Source: Oryzias latipes (Eukaryota; Chordata; Actinopteri; Beloniformes; Adrianichthyidae). Taken from it: a stretch of 64,000 nucleotides of DNA. The number at the start of each line of letters is the position of its first letter. Position 1 is the stretch's first letter. Position numbers and translations under genes: made by a program. The stretch is from NCBI RefSeq assembly GCF_002234675.1, contig NC_019866.2, positions 25,521,031 to 25,585,030 on the forward strand, in the 5' to 3' direction. The notes under the pieces were generated by a model that made no database searches, was not told the DNA's origin, and saw only the letters and a program-made list of their open reading frames with translations. Shown in pieces: positions 24,101 to 33,164 of this stretch.

Positions 24101-26134
24101 ACAGGGGATCTGGATCCACTTTAGGACAGGGGATCTGGATCCACTTTAGGACAGAGGATCTGGATCCACTTTAGGTTAGAGGATCTGGATCCACTTTAGG
24201 TCAGAGAATCTGGATCCACTTTAGGTCAGAGAACCGGATCAGCGAGCACAAATGATGATGTGAATCGTTGTTACAGTGAATGGTTCCACCTAGGGTTGTG
24301 CCGATGGACGATATCATCGTCCATCGTGATGGGTGACTGACATCCCGATGGAGAGACCACCATCGTGATGCCACGCCCCCGCCACGTTGCGCGTCGACAC
24401 CATAAGCCGCGGTTACATGTACAAAATATCTTGATGGGATCAATGGTCGGATTAGTATCCAACCGTGTACATGGGCCCAGAAAAATGTTTTCAGAATATA
24501 AAAACGTTCACTAAGGTCACAATTTCGGTCGGAATAAATCATTCGCACATGCGCAGTATTCGCACATGCGCAGTTTGAAAACCGGAAGAGGATACAACTT
24601 CCGCCGAGCGGCTTTTTTTTCCAAACTTTATTGAAGGTAACAAATCAATACAAAACGATAACAGCGGCGAGCAGCTATATACATTGACATGTCAGCTCGG
24701 TAAAATACGAGACGATCTTCTAAACGTGCTTTTAATAATGTTACGGTTATTATGAAACACCTGTTCGCTCATCATTTGAATTTTAATCCGTGTGGTCAGT
24801 GCTTTTTCTGAACGAAGCCAGGATTAGCAGTATGCTAACACGGGCTAACAACATTAGCTTTGGGTGGCGCTGCACGTAAACGTGTAAGAATAACATCAGC
24901 CTTTATTTAGTCGGGACACGACTGGAAACACAAATCCGCGTGATTGTTTGAATGTTTTCTAAGGACTGAGCGACATTTCTGCTTTGAAGCTCAAACCGCT
25001 GTGTGTGCTGACGATCCGAACTGTGCTCAGACACACGTTTAGACCCGGTTCTGAGTTCGGTAGCTAGTACCCCTAGAGCTGCGGGACGGATCGCAGTCTT
25101 AAATCTCCCACACATACCGCTCATGTACCCCCCCCCCCCCTTCCCATCAAACATAAAGCTGTAAATCCGCCCTCCGCCGGTCAACTTCACTAGTTAAGTG
25201 CGGGAGCGGACCACTTCTTTTCTATTTTGCTTGTTACTTTTTCTGTTAAAGTCACTTCCCCTCAGTTTATACTGGATCATTGCGGATTAACCATTAGTTG
25301 GGAAATAAAATGAAAAAAGCAAAATAACGAATAGCAGTTATATAAGAACGAAAAATGTAAAAATACCCCCCCCCCCCCCCCCCGACGATGTCATCGTCCA
25401 TCCCGATGGTTGACAGCAAACATCGTCAACGGCCAAATTAGGGGACATCGCCCAACCCTAGTTCCACCCAGAATGGAATATTCACAGATGTTTAATGAGG
25501 AAATCAACAGGAGGATTTCCTCTCCCAGAACTCTCTGCATCTCACCAGAACGGTATGGACCAGCTGCTCGTGGTCCTTCTTCAACAAGGTGACGCAGCTC
25601 CTGAACTCCTGCAGCCAGCTGATGATCTGAGCGTCCTGTGAGGAGCAGAGGAGCAGCTCAGTACCAACCATCCAACGGGACCAGTCGGCCCAATACCGGA
25701 ACCCACCTTAATGTCTGGATCTGCCAGCTGATGCTGCAGCAGCTCATAATCACCAAAGTCCCCCTGTAGAACCGAACAGAACATCAACAACCACCAACCA
25801 AGATTCTAGTAGAACAGTTCAGGATCAGTTGCATCCTAATGCACACCAGCTTTGTGTTTTTTAGTATCTCCGCAACCAATTTTACAATTCAATGCGAATC
25901 AATTTACTTTAAATTCAAACATTAGAAAATACCTCCATAATGCTTTCTTTTTATTTAAATATGCAGCCACGTCACAACTTAATGGAACGGACTGACAACC
26001 GGACCAAAGCTTCAGTCTGCGGCGGAAACGAGTACCTGCCGGTGCTTCTCTAACGTCTCGGCCACGCTGCCCCCGAACCGGACCGTTTTCAGCGGGTCAG
26101 AGTTCAGGAAGTCCCTGTTAGTGTTCCCCTCCAT
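9113..26134 (-). CDS. rrn3: RRN3 / TIF-IA, RNA polymerase I-specific transcription initiation factor
   Basis: Complete gene of 17 coding exons, 609 aa plus stop (human 651 aa). Exons in transcript order: 26036-26134, 25707-25763, 25546-25635, 20059-20188, 19912-19971, 19780-19843, 17390-17459, 17193-17291, 15954-16037, 15742-15865, 13867-13997, 11708-11838, 11129-11316, 10950-11058, 10620-10772, 10443-10527, 9113-9268. Every junction is GT-AG and in phase. RRN3 bridges Pol I and the SL1/TIF-IB complex at the rDNA promoter; it is a HEAT-repeat protein regulated by phosphorylation. Diagnostic segments are [13 protein letters not shown] near the N-terminus, [20 protein letters not shown], the acidic [10 protein letters not shown] (136-145), [53 protein letters not shown] and the tail TPSS...SSVGSPP. 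The start ATG sits in a CACCATGG context. It lacks the longer human N-terminal extension. The final residues depend on an 11-C tract at about 9140-9150. Introns are packed with tandem repeats and transposons. Confidence 0.95.
9408..9690 (+). repeat. interspersed repeat family A, copy 1
   Basis: Shares a long degraded stretch (TGACAGATTCTCC, GGGGTGTGG, GGTTGCCATAG, CCAATCACAGCTTACTG) with 16085-16570 and 31300-31660 on the same strand and 28365-28660 inverted. No coding capacity or clear termini; the family class was not identified. Confidence 0.7.
9800..10140. mobile_element. two abutting Tc1 transposase fragments in opposite orientation
   Basis: Plus-strand 9800-9957 encodes a Tc1 end motif including [20 protein letters not shown]. 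Minus-strand 9965-10135 encodes the mid-transposase stretch with [29 protein letters not shown]. Both are short fossils; their tail-to-tail junction points to inversion or independent insertion. They lie between the last two RRN3 coding exons. Confidence 0.82.
11925..13425. repeat. CA-rich complex array with 86-bp higher-order repeat
   Basis: About 1.5 kb of alternating purine/pyrimidine CA-dominated DNA in the RRN3 intron 11867-13866 region. From about 11990 to 12470 a block recurs every 86 bp (equivalent positions 12011, 12097, 12183, 12269, 12355, 12441), each with CTATCCACAC, GTACTAACAC and CAGGCACACACC landmarks. Beyond 12470 the order becomes irregular with longer duplicated segments. 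All ORFs here (HTHTRT or VCVCVR type) are artefacts of composition. Confidence 0.94.
14215..14372 (+). repeat. retroelement 3' tail, TTTGATTTGATTTG type
   Basis: Contains ATATTGTGTTTG, AAAGCACTGAGGCATGAGAAGC and a TTGATTTGATTTG end. The inverse of the same tail occurs at 49548-49680 and a related one at 16693-16770, so this is a dispersed non-LTR retroelement or SINE end. Confidence 0.65.
16085..16570 (+). repeat. interspersed repeat family A, longest copy
   Basis: Begins CTCCTCCCCCCTGGCGTTCC and runs through TGACCAATCAGACGCC and TGACAGATTCTCC to CCAATCACAGCTTACTG. Parallel in order with 31300-31660. Sits in the RRN3 intron between 16037 and 17193. Confidence 0.75.
16690..17110 (-). repeat. 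retroelement fragment with AAGCACTTT/AAAGTGCTTT tail
   Basis: Starts CAAACTTTATTTATAAAGCAC, related to 49548 onward. The G/C-rich part 16860-17100 resembles the body at 49740-49850 in composition but was not aligned in detail. Confidence 0.5.
17640..17999. repeat. degenerate TAG-pentamer array, left part
   Basis: About 350 bp of GTAGCGTA/GTAGTGTA/GCATA motifs, interrupted at 18000 by a LINE fragment and resuming at about 18545. In an RRN3 intron. Confidence 0.85.
18000..18545 (-). mobile_element. LINE 3' end inserted in the TAG-type array
   Basis: On the minus strand the segment runs from a LINE-tail-like block (ACAGCCATCAGACTGTACAA and a CGCTACCGCAGG motif) to the terminal CCCATTGTGGGATTAATAAA. 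The middle (18100-18410) is A/T-rich. Flanked on both sides by the same TAG-type repeat, which shows it arrived after the array existed. Confidence 0.75.
18546..19735. repeat. TAGTG/TACTG array, about 1.2 kb
   Basis: Quasi-5/10-bp repeat of GTAGTGTACT and GTAGCGTACT with CATAC and TACCG variants; larger blocks repeat (for example the GTACCGTGGTGTACCG landmark at 18904 and 19316). Minus frames read as YTT/YAT repeats up to 324 codons without conservation. It ends about 45 bp from RRN3 exon 19780-19843. Confidence 0.92.
20400..21441. mobile_element. foldback (long inverted repeat) element
   Basis: Left arm about 20400-20635 and right arm about 21185-21441 are imperfect reverse complements: CCACCATGTTAC versus AACATGGTGG, TTGCGTTTGCAAAAG versus TTTTGCAAACGCAAAA, GACAAAGCTGCCATC versus ATGGCAGCTTTGTC, GATTGGTCCAGATTC versus GAATCTGGACCAATC. 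The interior of about 550 bp has no long ORF. Family not identified. Confidence 0.82.
21505..21580. repeat. ATT/ATC trinucleotide microsatellite
   Basis: Imperfect run of TTATTATCATTATT units directly left of the Penelope-like fragment. Confidence 0.9.
21585..22560 (+). mobile_element. Penelope-like retroelement 3' fragment, split by a MITE
   Basis: Plus-strand translation gives [10 protein letters not shown] before 22047 and, after the MITE and its duplicated target, [16 protein letters not shown] then [14 protein letters not shown]. These are conserved in the C-terminal part of the Penelope-like reverse transcriptase of fishes (family knowledge). The flanking 21590-21720 (CACCTCTTATCCAAGAGGCT) is also typical of these elements. 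Truncated and non-functional. Confidence 0.78.
22047..22338. mobile_element. hAT-type MITE with 8-bp target-site duplication
   Basis: Termini CAGTGGTCCCCAACC and GGTTGGGGACCACAG; both flanks carry CCTTACAG (22039-22046 and 22339-22346). Carries CGCGGACCGGT repeats. Inserted in the Penelope-like fragment. Confidence 0.93.
22600..23150. other. RRN3 intron, no feature recognised
   Basis: A/T-rich intronic DNA between the Penelope-like fragment and the 25-bp array. No coding or repeat signature that I can name. Confidence 0.4.
23155..24236. repeat. 25-bp minisatellite, about 43 copies
   Basis: Unit contains GGATC(T/C)GGATCCACTTTAGG followed by ACAGG, ACAGA or TTAGA. GGATCC (BamHI-like palindrome) occurs in every unit and the C variant adds a second GGATCC-like step. 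Variants are interspersed rather than graded. In RRN3 intron 3. Confidence 0.95.
24291..25460. mobile_element. hAT-type element, 1170 bp, with 8-bp target-site duplication
   Basis: Termini TAGGGTTGTGCCGATGGACG and ATCGCCCAACCCTA; identical GTTCCACC flanks at 24283-24290 and 25461-25468. Subterminal GATGGACGAT/ATCGTCCATC repeats. No transposase ORF. The interior 24425-25175 is the inverted relative of 44080-44790, so it probably contains a second element. Confidence 0.93.
25366..25383. repeat. poly-C tract (18)
   Basis: Eighteen C inside the hAT element near its right end. Confidence 0.9.
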
Positions 26135-26345
26135 GGTGGGTGCACGCGCCACCGGCAGCTGGGTTCCCGTCGCTAAAACAGCCGCGCGGACGAAGGCGCG
26201 CGGCCCCGCGGCATTCTCTCTGATGTCTTCTCGCTGTAGCTCCTCGATAACGAAAGTTCTACAACATCTGAAACAAACAGAACCAGAACCGACACGAGTC
26301 TGAGCGCGTCACCCCCTTTTTACACTACAGCCGGGAAGCAGCGGC
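26135..26345 (-). promoter_or_regulatory. RRN3 5' flank, CpG-rich promoter region
   Basis: GC- and CpG-rich stretch directly upstream of the RRN3 ATG, with CGCG-containing runs near 26180-26215 that contrast with the A/T-rich DNA beyond 26400. Consistent with a housekeeping CpG-island promoter; no TATA box seen. Confidence 0.5.
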
Positions 26346-27006
26346 GTGCTGGGGACGTGTTTACGTGAGGGACCGGTGTCACACTAAAAGATCTCCGGGA
26401 AGAGTTTTTTCCTCACAGTTCCTGCCTTCTTTATTTTTTAGAACAAACATAAAATGATTGAAAGTATATTTTTCAAAGTGACTGTCATTGATTTTAAGTA
26501 ATTTCTTTTTGTCTAACAACTGTTAAAACTGTAAGATGCAGTAAAGAAAGATGAACATTTACTGATGAAAGGATTTTCTTCAGTTGATCCAACATTCAAG
26601 AAATACACGTATTACAGTATTGTAGCAATGCATCAATGACGGAAGCGGAGAGACAAGATAGGAGGATCTCTAGGCTTTATTTTTTTGAACTCAGTGCAAA
26701 AAAGAAGTAACCACAACAGGATTAAATAACTAAGAGTGAACAGCCATAAAACAGCCAGATGGAAGGACACACAGGCAAAATAAACCCCGTACTCAACCCA
26801 AACGTGACCAGAGCAGGCCAAGCGGATTATATCCCACAATTCCCCGCGCTGCCAGCTCCGACAGCAATGTGCGCGTGACCGCCACTACACTATTATGCTG
26901 GAACTGTTTCAGGAGTGGAAAAATTGCATTTAACCTTCTCTCAAAACAAACAAACTTTATGATACAACATTCTAAATAAAACTAAAAATAATATATACTC
27001 TATACA
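26346..27006. other. intergenic DNA upstream of RRN3
   Basis: A/T-rich sequence without a gene. The part 26625-26890 looks like a degraded repeat, but termini were not established. Confidence 0.4.
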
Positions 27007-27765
27007 CAGTGACGTGCAGTCAGGAGAGGCAGGTGCCTCACCTGTCATTATGGGAAGAAAAGAGAAAAAATAAATTCAATTATATTTAATCAGTAATTTG
27101 TGCTTTGCAGTCATTTTCCATTTAAATGTACCATTTTTGGGTGTTTTTTCTTTTCAAAATCGCTGAATTTCCGCATTTGCCGTTCAGATACTAAGAAGTG
27201 ACGTGCGATGAGGCACCAGCCCGCTGAGCCTCACCTTGGATTGCGCAATACCTATGCAGTCAGACGGCACTGCTGTCTCTCTGTATGTCGGTTCAATCAC
27301 TTGTACTATATCAGCTGAGTTTACATAATTTAGCAGATGTATATGATGTACAGTGTTTTCTTTTATAAATAACTGTATGTGGGGGACGTGTTTCCTGTGC
27401 TGAGCGCTAAACCCCGGCAAAAAACTCGCTGGGTGAGGCCAGCAGTTCTCGTGCCTCATGTTAGGGGCGCCGGTGAGCCCTGAGATTATGAATAAGTGAT
27501 AGCAAGCGGCAAGTCATTTTCTTCAGAAGGAGCGGCGTATGAACTTTATTTACAAGTAAAGGTAAGACGATAATAACGTTTGTGCTTTTTTTTATGCTGC
27601 AGTTTGTGTATGAAAAAAAAACATGTTGAAATGATATTTTAAACAAAACACGTTAACTGTTGTCAATTAAATGGTGAATAAGTTACTCAGTATGGTTCAT
27701 ATGTTTGTAAATCTGACTGATGACGTCAGTGCCTCACCAGCCATTAACCTCACCGCACGTCACTG
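27007..27765. mobile_element. hAT-type element, 759 bp, with 8-bp target-site duplication
   Basis: Termini CAGTGACGTGCAGTCAGG and CCGCACGTCACTG; identical TCTATACA on both sides (26999-27006 and 27766-27773). GTGACGTGCGATGAGG also occurs inside near 27198. No transposase. Confidence 0.93.
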
Positions 27766-27997
27766 TCTATACAATAATGTAGCGACCTGGGGGTTAGCCC
27801 CGCCTTCAGCCCCTAAGACTCATGGGAAGTGGGGAATCTCGGTGTGAAAACCATGAGTGAGAAGGCTGGAAGCTGAAGTGACTTCCATGCTGTTTGTCTG
27901 TTTGTGTGAGTTCAAACAAATGAGTGTTGATGCTGAAAAGGAGATTTAGCCTCTCTGCCAAATTTTTCCTCTCTGAGACTGTCCAGGGTGGTGCAGA

Positions 27998-28064
27998 GTA
28001 ACGACCCAGCTGGCACATCACCATTGCCGAGCTGCTAATAGTGATGTGCCAGCTGGGTCGTTAC
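27998..28064. repeat. perfect 24-bp inverted repeat, 19-nt loop
   Basis: Arms 27998-28021 and 28041-28064 are exact reverse complements (core ACGACCCAGCTGGCACATCA). The right arm runs into TTGGTGTCAGAAGTGGGA, which resembles the start of an LTR retroelement leader, so this may be a head-to-head junction of two retroelement pieces. Confidence 0.9.
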
Positions 28065-28364
28065 ATTGGTGTCAGAAGTGGGATCCTTAGCCACCGCTAC
28101 GACATGGAGCGAGAGATGGCTAAGACAGAGCAACAAATTCACGTCCTGGAGGCAACTCAGGACAAGGGCAAAATCATCTCCCTGATGGTACGAGCACCCG
28201 CTGTCATCTGCAGGGGGGAACCAGACTTGGGCCTCCTGTGGCTAAATTGTTTGGCGGTAGCGTGAAGGGTCTTGCCCGAGGATCCACACTGGATGAAGCT
28301 CAACACTAAACGGGTGTGTTCTTACCGTTGACTGTATCAGAGGACTGAGTGAGAGTGATGTCAT

Positions 28365-28660
28365 CCATAGAAAATGGTTTACTTCCAGCTTCAACCAAGT
28401 GAAATTCAATCAGCATTTTCTCAAGATATGGACGCCGCCATGTTGGAGCCAAACAACGTCAGTAAGCAGTGATTGGTCTGCGTCAGTCTGAGTAAACGTT
28501 TCTATGGCAACCACTCTTGCCTATCAAGTGTCAGCTTGTTGGAAGCCCTACCACTTGAAAGCAGACAACACCAAATCTGCTAATCAAATGCTTCAAACAT
28601 CCGAGGTGAGACCACCTGCTTTTATCTGGTCAGTTTATAACTTAAATTACTTATACTACA
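28365..28660 (-). repeat. interspersed repeat family A, inverted copy
   Basis: Reverse-complement relative of 16330-16560, recognisable by CAGTAAGCAGTGATTGGTC, TTTCTATGGCAACCAC and AGCTTGTTGGAAG. Confidence 0.7.
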
Positions 28661-29099
28661 GAGAGAAAGCATAATGAATAAAAATGTATCAAGTAATCAA
28701 GTAGATGTAGAAAAACAGTATCAGAGCAAGAATTGTTTTAATAACCGCTGAGAACTTCCTGCTGGTATTACAGGGTTTTCAACATGTTCTTGTAGCATTT
28801 TTCTCATCATGGAGGGCAAATAGAAAAAAATTCAGATTGAAACTGCATTTCTGAGTTTATATTTATTCAAATCACTGTGAATCAGGGGCAGATGAAAAAA
28901 ACGCCATTTGACTAAAGCTTTTAGCAGTGACATAGGAGCTACACTTGGACGGGCCACAAACTCCAAGCTCCGCCCCTTTCTGCTAATCCACCTGCAGACC
29001 AACAGATCTATGAACGTCTGTGTTGTCCTCGTCTGAGCTGGAATCTGGATCAGAACTGGACGGAGGGATAGATCTGCTGTTGCTGCCATTTCTGATGCA

Positions 29100-29395
29100 C
29101 CACTAATATTAGCTTGGGGTTGTCAGGGGACAAGCTGGAGAGAGTATAAAAAAAAGGGATGATGGGAAATGAGCACAGGCTTTCTTCCGCTCCAAAAGTC
29201 CTACCAACAACTTAGAGGAGACTCTGTTTGCCTGCCCCGACTCACGCCTGGATCCTGACTACGTCGTCTCTCCTCAGATGATCTGATGGCTGTTATTGAC
29301 CCTGATTTAGCTTTGTGGACTCCTAGCTGAGCTAATAAACCTGCTGCACTTGGAACCAGATGTCTGCCTGTTCTTGTGATACTTGTATTCATTTT
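29100..29395 (+). repeat. possible Gypsy-like LTR fragment
   Basis: Ends GAGCTAATAAACCTGCTGCA then CTTGGAACCAGATGTCTGCC, a layout (poly(A) signal, then short R-U5-like end) common in fish Gypsy LTRs. No paired LTR or internal genes seen. Confidence 0.35.
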
Positions 29396-29547
29396 ACAAA
29401 GATAGAAATTTACTGCCAACCAGGAGGGTATAAATATATACTTGCACGCACCATTCAGAGGTCAGAGTGAAGGTCAGGAAAAACTTGCCATAGGCCAGAA
29501 TGTGAAGAATCTCATCACTGTGAAATTCAAGTTTACATCAAGGTTAT

Positions 29548-29761
29548 TTAACCCTTGTGCTATCTTAGATGACCCCCCCCCCTTGCATTGAGGTGTTCTC
29601 CCTACCATGACAAAGGGGGATAAAGGTGGAAAGATTTCATGTAATCCATGGACACCAGTGAAGATCACAAATCATTGAAAAAAAAGGTTCAGAGCACTGT
29701 CTAGTGGGTCTAGATGACCCCACTCCCAATGTTAAAGTGCCTAGGATAGCACAAGGGTTAC
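29548..29761 (+). mobile_element. piggyBac-type MITE (copy 2)
   Basis: Starts TTAACCCTTGTGCTATC and ends GATAGCACAAGGGTTA; the TTAA-like border fits piggyBac target sites. Interior related to 7814-8022 in inverse. Confidence 0.82.
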
Positions 29762-30319
29762 ACAGAGGAACAAGATGGGAATTCCAACTCAACGACCTAC
29801 AAACCAGAGAACAGGCATGATCTTGGTGTCTGGAAGAAAACAAAGGTAAAGGACAGAAACATTCTTAAGCCTGTTTCTACTGAAGTAGTGACCAGGTTTG
29901 TGTGTGAATTGGGGAAAGAAGATGATGGGATGGTTGTGAGACCAAAAGTATTCACCACACATCCTCAGATTGAGCTAAATTGGGGATTGTGATGAAATGA
30001 CAACAAAACACTTTGAATTTGCCTTCTGTAACATTTCTGTTGGTTGATCTCCTCTTAAAAAAGAAAACAAGAAAAAACGGATGAAAAGCTGACGCTCACG
30101 TTCCAAAGTAACTTTCTTTTAAAAAGTTTCTTTAAAAAATATATTTAAGACTTACAGAAGATGTAAAAATATTCTGGCTTTTCAAATTTAAAAAGCAAAG
30201 AGCCAAAACCAGGAGAGACTTGAGTATAGAACTAATCCTGTCAATAATAATAATGGATTAGATGTATCTGTTTTTTCAGATGCTCAAACTTCTTCCAGTG
30301 TGTCCATCATTCATTCATT

Positions 30320-30545
30320 CTTGGTGATGGTCACTACTGATGTCCCACAGCTGCCCCGGGGCTGACTGATGGGGGCGTGGCTGCCCGGTGTCCCGGTGAT
30401 GGTCACCAGGACATTCACACACCAGTGGAGGCGGGGGGGTGAAGTGTCTTGGCCAAGGACACAAAGACAAGAGACTTGGGGGAGTGGGGATCGAACCACC
30501 GACCCTTCAGTCATTGGAGGACCGGCTATCCACTGCCGCCCATTA
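30320..30545 (-). repeat. tRNA-headed SINE
   Basis: Minus strand begins GGCGGCAGTGGATAGCCGGT and carries a B box in GGTCGGTGGTTCGATCCCC. The body (ACACTTCACCCCCCCGCCTC, GGTGATGGTCACCA) is typical of tRNA-derived SINEs of teleosts. Confidence 0.65.
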
Positions 30546-30892
30546 TAGTGAGCTTTATTAAAAATGTAAAATATAAATGTAATTCCTTCACATATCATTC
30601 TAAACATGTCTCGCCGATGTTACCATCCTACTGAAGATCTGATAAAAAGAAAAAAGCGATCAGTTAAGAACTACAAATGTCTTTTCAGAAGTGGAGGAGT
30701 TGAAAGGTCACAGGTGGAAACAGAGCATCAGAAAAGCTCTGAATGTATTTTAGAGGAAGTTTCGGTCTGGATCCGCCATTTCTCTGGAGTTTTGTGGTTA
30801 ATGAAGGGTTAAACTTGGATTCATGTGGTCCTGCCATCACAGACCCGTCCTCGTGTCTCATTGGTGAAGAGTGAGTTTAAACCTATCTATGT

Positions 30893-31140
30893 TTGGGCGG
30901 CACGCTGGAGCAGTGATCAGCACGGTCCCCTCAGTGAGAAGGTATGTGTGGTTTGAATCCCGGCTGGGTCATCTCAGTGTGGAGTCTGAACGTTCTCCTT
31001 GATCATGTGTGGCTTTTGTCTGGTTTCCTCCCACACGCCAAAAACATGCTTCCCAGGTTGAATGGAGATCTAAATTGCCCCTCGGTGTGAGTGTGTGTTT
31101 GTGCGTGAACCCCCACCACCGCCTGGTTGGCTCCAGCGGC
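30893..31140 (+). repeat. tRNA-headed SINE
   Basis: Starts GGGCGGCACGCTGGAGCAGT, B box GGTTTGAATCCCGGCTGGG, body TCCTCCCACACGCC and AAACATGCTTCCCAGGTTGA. I recognise this layout as a family widespread in ray-finned fish. Confidence 0.75.
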
Positions 31141-31299
31141 CCGGTGACCATGGGATCAGAAAAACAAACAAAGGCAAGTCATGGAGTCAAGACGAGTCCA
31201 AAGGTCGACACACAGAGGATCCTGGGGGGCGGGGCTACCAGTCCCCTGAGTCGTGGGGAGCACGCCTCAATAAATCCTGCTCGTTTTGATCATAGACAA

Positions 31300-31660
31300 A
31301 TTTATCATGTGGCCCCTCCCCCCTGGCGTTCCAAGCAGGAAGTGGCTCCAAGAAGCCAGAATCTGCTGTAGCTGTAAGTCTATTGGTCAGGAGAACCGTT
31401 CTGGATCTGATACCTTTAACATCTTGATAATCCATATTTGGTTCTGTAGTTCAACTTATTCAAGTCCTAAACTGACCAATCAGATGCTTCAGGAAAAGCA
31501 ATAGGGTGCCCGCTGGCCCCCACCTCCATTGTTTGACAGATTCTCCTGAGCCACTTTTAGTGGAAGGGGTGTGGGTTCAAACAAGCTCGCTCATGATTGG
31601 CCACAGTTGCCATAGAAACGCGACTCAGACAACTCGCTGTCGCCTGGCTCCAAATGCCGG
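31300..31660 (+). repeat. interspersed repeat family A, copy 4
   Basis: Same order of motifs as 16085-16510: CCCCCTGGCGTTCCAAG, GGCTCCAAGAAGC, TGACCAATCAGATGC, TTGACAGATTCTCCTGAGCC, GGGGTGTGG. Confidence 0.75.
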
Positions 31661-32338
31661 CACCCGTCCCACGGAGAGGGGGGCTGGGAGAGGGGGGGCC
31701 GGAGCCGCAGGTAAGACGTTTATGGTGACGTCACTCACTCAGTCTGTCTCTCTCCAGTCTAGAGAGGTTTTAAAACAGCAGCGTCGTGCGTGTGGGGGGG
31801 CGGTCGCTTCAGGTAAAGGTCACAAGCAGGAGAAGGTTAGAATCCCAAAGTTTCTCATGATTTAATGATGGCTGGGTTAGACGTTACACCTGCAGCAAAC
31901 GGCCAATCAAGCATTTCACATAAATTCATCTTCCAACTTTGAATCAAATGTTCTCAAAAGTAAAAGATCCTGAAGAAAACAAAGTCAGACTCTGTCCAGA
32001 CCGCCGTCCCGCTGCAGCATCCCACTGTCGGACCGGCTCCAGCTAGACAGAACCGCATCCTCCGGTCATCGGTCCAGACTCTGAAGGAGGAAACAGGAAG
32101 AATCAGGAGTTTGCTCCGTTATTTGTGTCCCTGCATGTTCGAATCCTCTCTGCATGTGTGTGAGGTGTGACGCTCCCGCCCCACGGAGCTGTGGTTAATG
32201 GTTATCCACTGATAACAGCGGCGCTCTCACCTCTACAGGAAGTTCTGGTGCTTCTGCACTACAGAACACAGAGGACCAGAATGAAGAAGTTCAGAACACA
32301 CCAGAACCAGAAAACAGAGGAACAGGAAGCTTCTCATG
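31661..32338. other. intergenic DNA downstream of the TMEM238-like gene
   Basis: No recognised gene or array. Could contain the 3' UTR of the minus-strand TMEM238-like gene. Confidence 0.4.
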
Positions 32339-32600
32339 TCTGAGGCCTCGCAGGCGACACCTGGACGCCTGTGAGGCCTCGCAGGCGCCACCTGGACACC
32401 TGTGAGGCCTCGCAGGCGCCACCTGGACACCTGTGAGGCCTCGCAGGCGACACATGGACACCTGTGAGGCCTCGCAGGTGACACCTGGACACCTGTGAGG
32501 CCTCGCAGGTGACACCTGGACACCTGTGAGGCCTCGCAGGCGCCACCTGGACACCTGTGAGGCCTCGCAGGTGACACCTGGACACCTGTGAGGCCTCACA
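32339..32600. repeat. 31-bp minisatellite, about 8 copies
   Basis: Unit contains GAGGCCTCGCAGGCGCCACC then TGGACACCTGT; variants alternate GGCGCC, GGTGAC and GGCGAC. Lies about 110 bp past the TMEM238-like stop codon, possibly inside its 3' UTR. Confidence 0.94.
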
Positions 32601-32711
32601 GGCCACAACTTACACACTTTTGGAAAGCTGCTACCAGCTGTCAGGAAGTTGCCACAAACAGGTGAGCTGCCCAGGTGTCTACAGAGAGGAGATGCCATCT
32701 TCCCTCACCTG

Positions 32712-33164
32712 CTATGTGGGCGGACTCTCGGCGTCATGCTGCTGGGCTCCTTGCGGGTCAATGGGTGCCATGGCAACGGCCACCTGACCCTCTTGCTGGC
32801 TGGCGGACGGCCTCTGGGTGCGGCCAGGGGGGGGTCCGCTCCGGCGCAGGGAGTTTCGGATGCCGGCGGTCACGTGGCTGGACAGGCGCCTCACCACCCC
32901 CCCGAGCCCGCCCCTGTTCTTCTTCAGCAGGCCCACGTCGTCCTCCAGCTCGGCGGGGGGCACCTCGATGTTCCCGGAGTACCAGAAGACCCACCAGATG
33001 AGGCTGAGGAAGATGATGATGGCGCCCGCGTAGATCAGCAGGTCGTAGAAGGAAACGTTGACGAACACGCCGAGCATGAGCACGCACACCCCCACCGCGT
33101 CGAAGGCCACGGCCAGCCAGAAGCTGCACCTGCAGCGGCCCAGACCGCGCGCCGTCCGCTCCAT
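32712..33164 (-). CDS. tmem238: TMEM238-family two-pass membrane protein
   Basis: Single-exon ORF of 150 aa. The start at 33162-33164 is the first ATG; the frame is open further upstream but only to a GTG. A short basic N-terminus precedes two hydrophobic helices, about residues 14-35 (starting SFWLAVAFDAVGVCVLML) and 42-61 (LLIYAGAIIIFLSLIWWVFW), separated by a short FVNVSFYD loop. The second ends WYSGNIE, which together with the FDAVG of helix 1 is typical of TMEM238 proteins as I recall them. The roughly 85-residue tail is polar and rich in R, S, P and Q, probably cytosolic. The biochemical role of the family is not established. The reading frame is GC-rich and its mirror strand also looks open, which is compositional. 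It stands alone between RRN3 and GSPT1; whether it is TMEM238, TMEM238L or a fish co-orthologue cannot be settled here. Confidence 0.83.
   Translation of the reverse strand: MERTARGLGRCRCSFWLAVAFDAVGVCVLMLGVFVNVSFYDLLIYAGAIIIFLSLIWWVFWYSGNIEVPPAELEDDVGLLKKNRGGLGGVVRRLSSHVTAGIRNSLRRSGPPPGRTQRPSASQQEGQVAVAMAPIDPQGAQQHDAESPPT

Noticed and set aside
23155..24236. CRISPR-like look of regular repeats
   Set aside because: Units are contiguous with no unique spacers, and the DNA is vertebrate.
32758..33129. Overlapping minus and plus frames of 108-175 codons across the TMEM238-like gene
   Set aside because: High GC removes stops in shadow frames; only the frame with two membrane helices and a TMEM238-like signature is kept.
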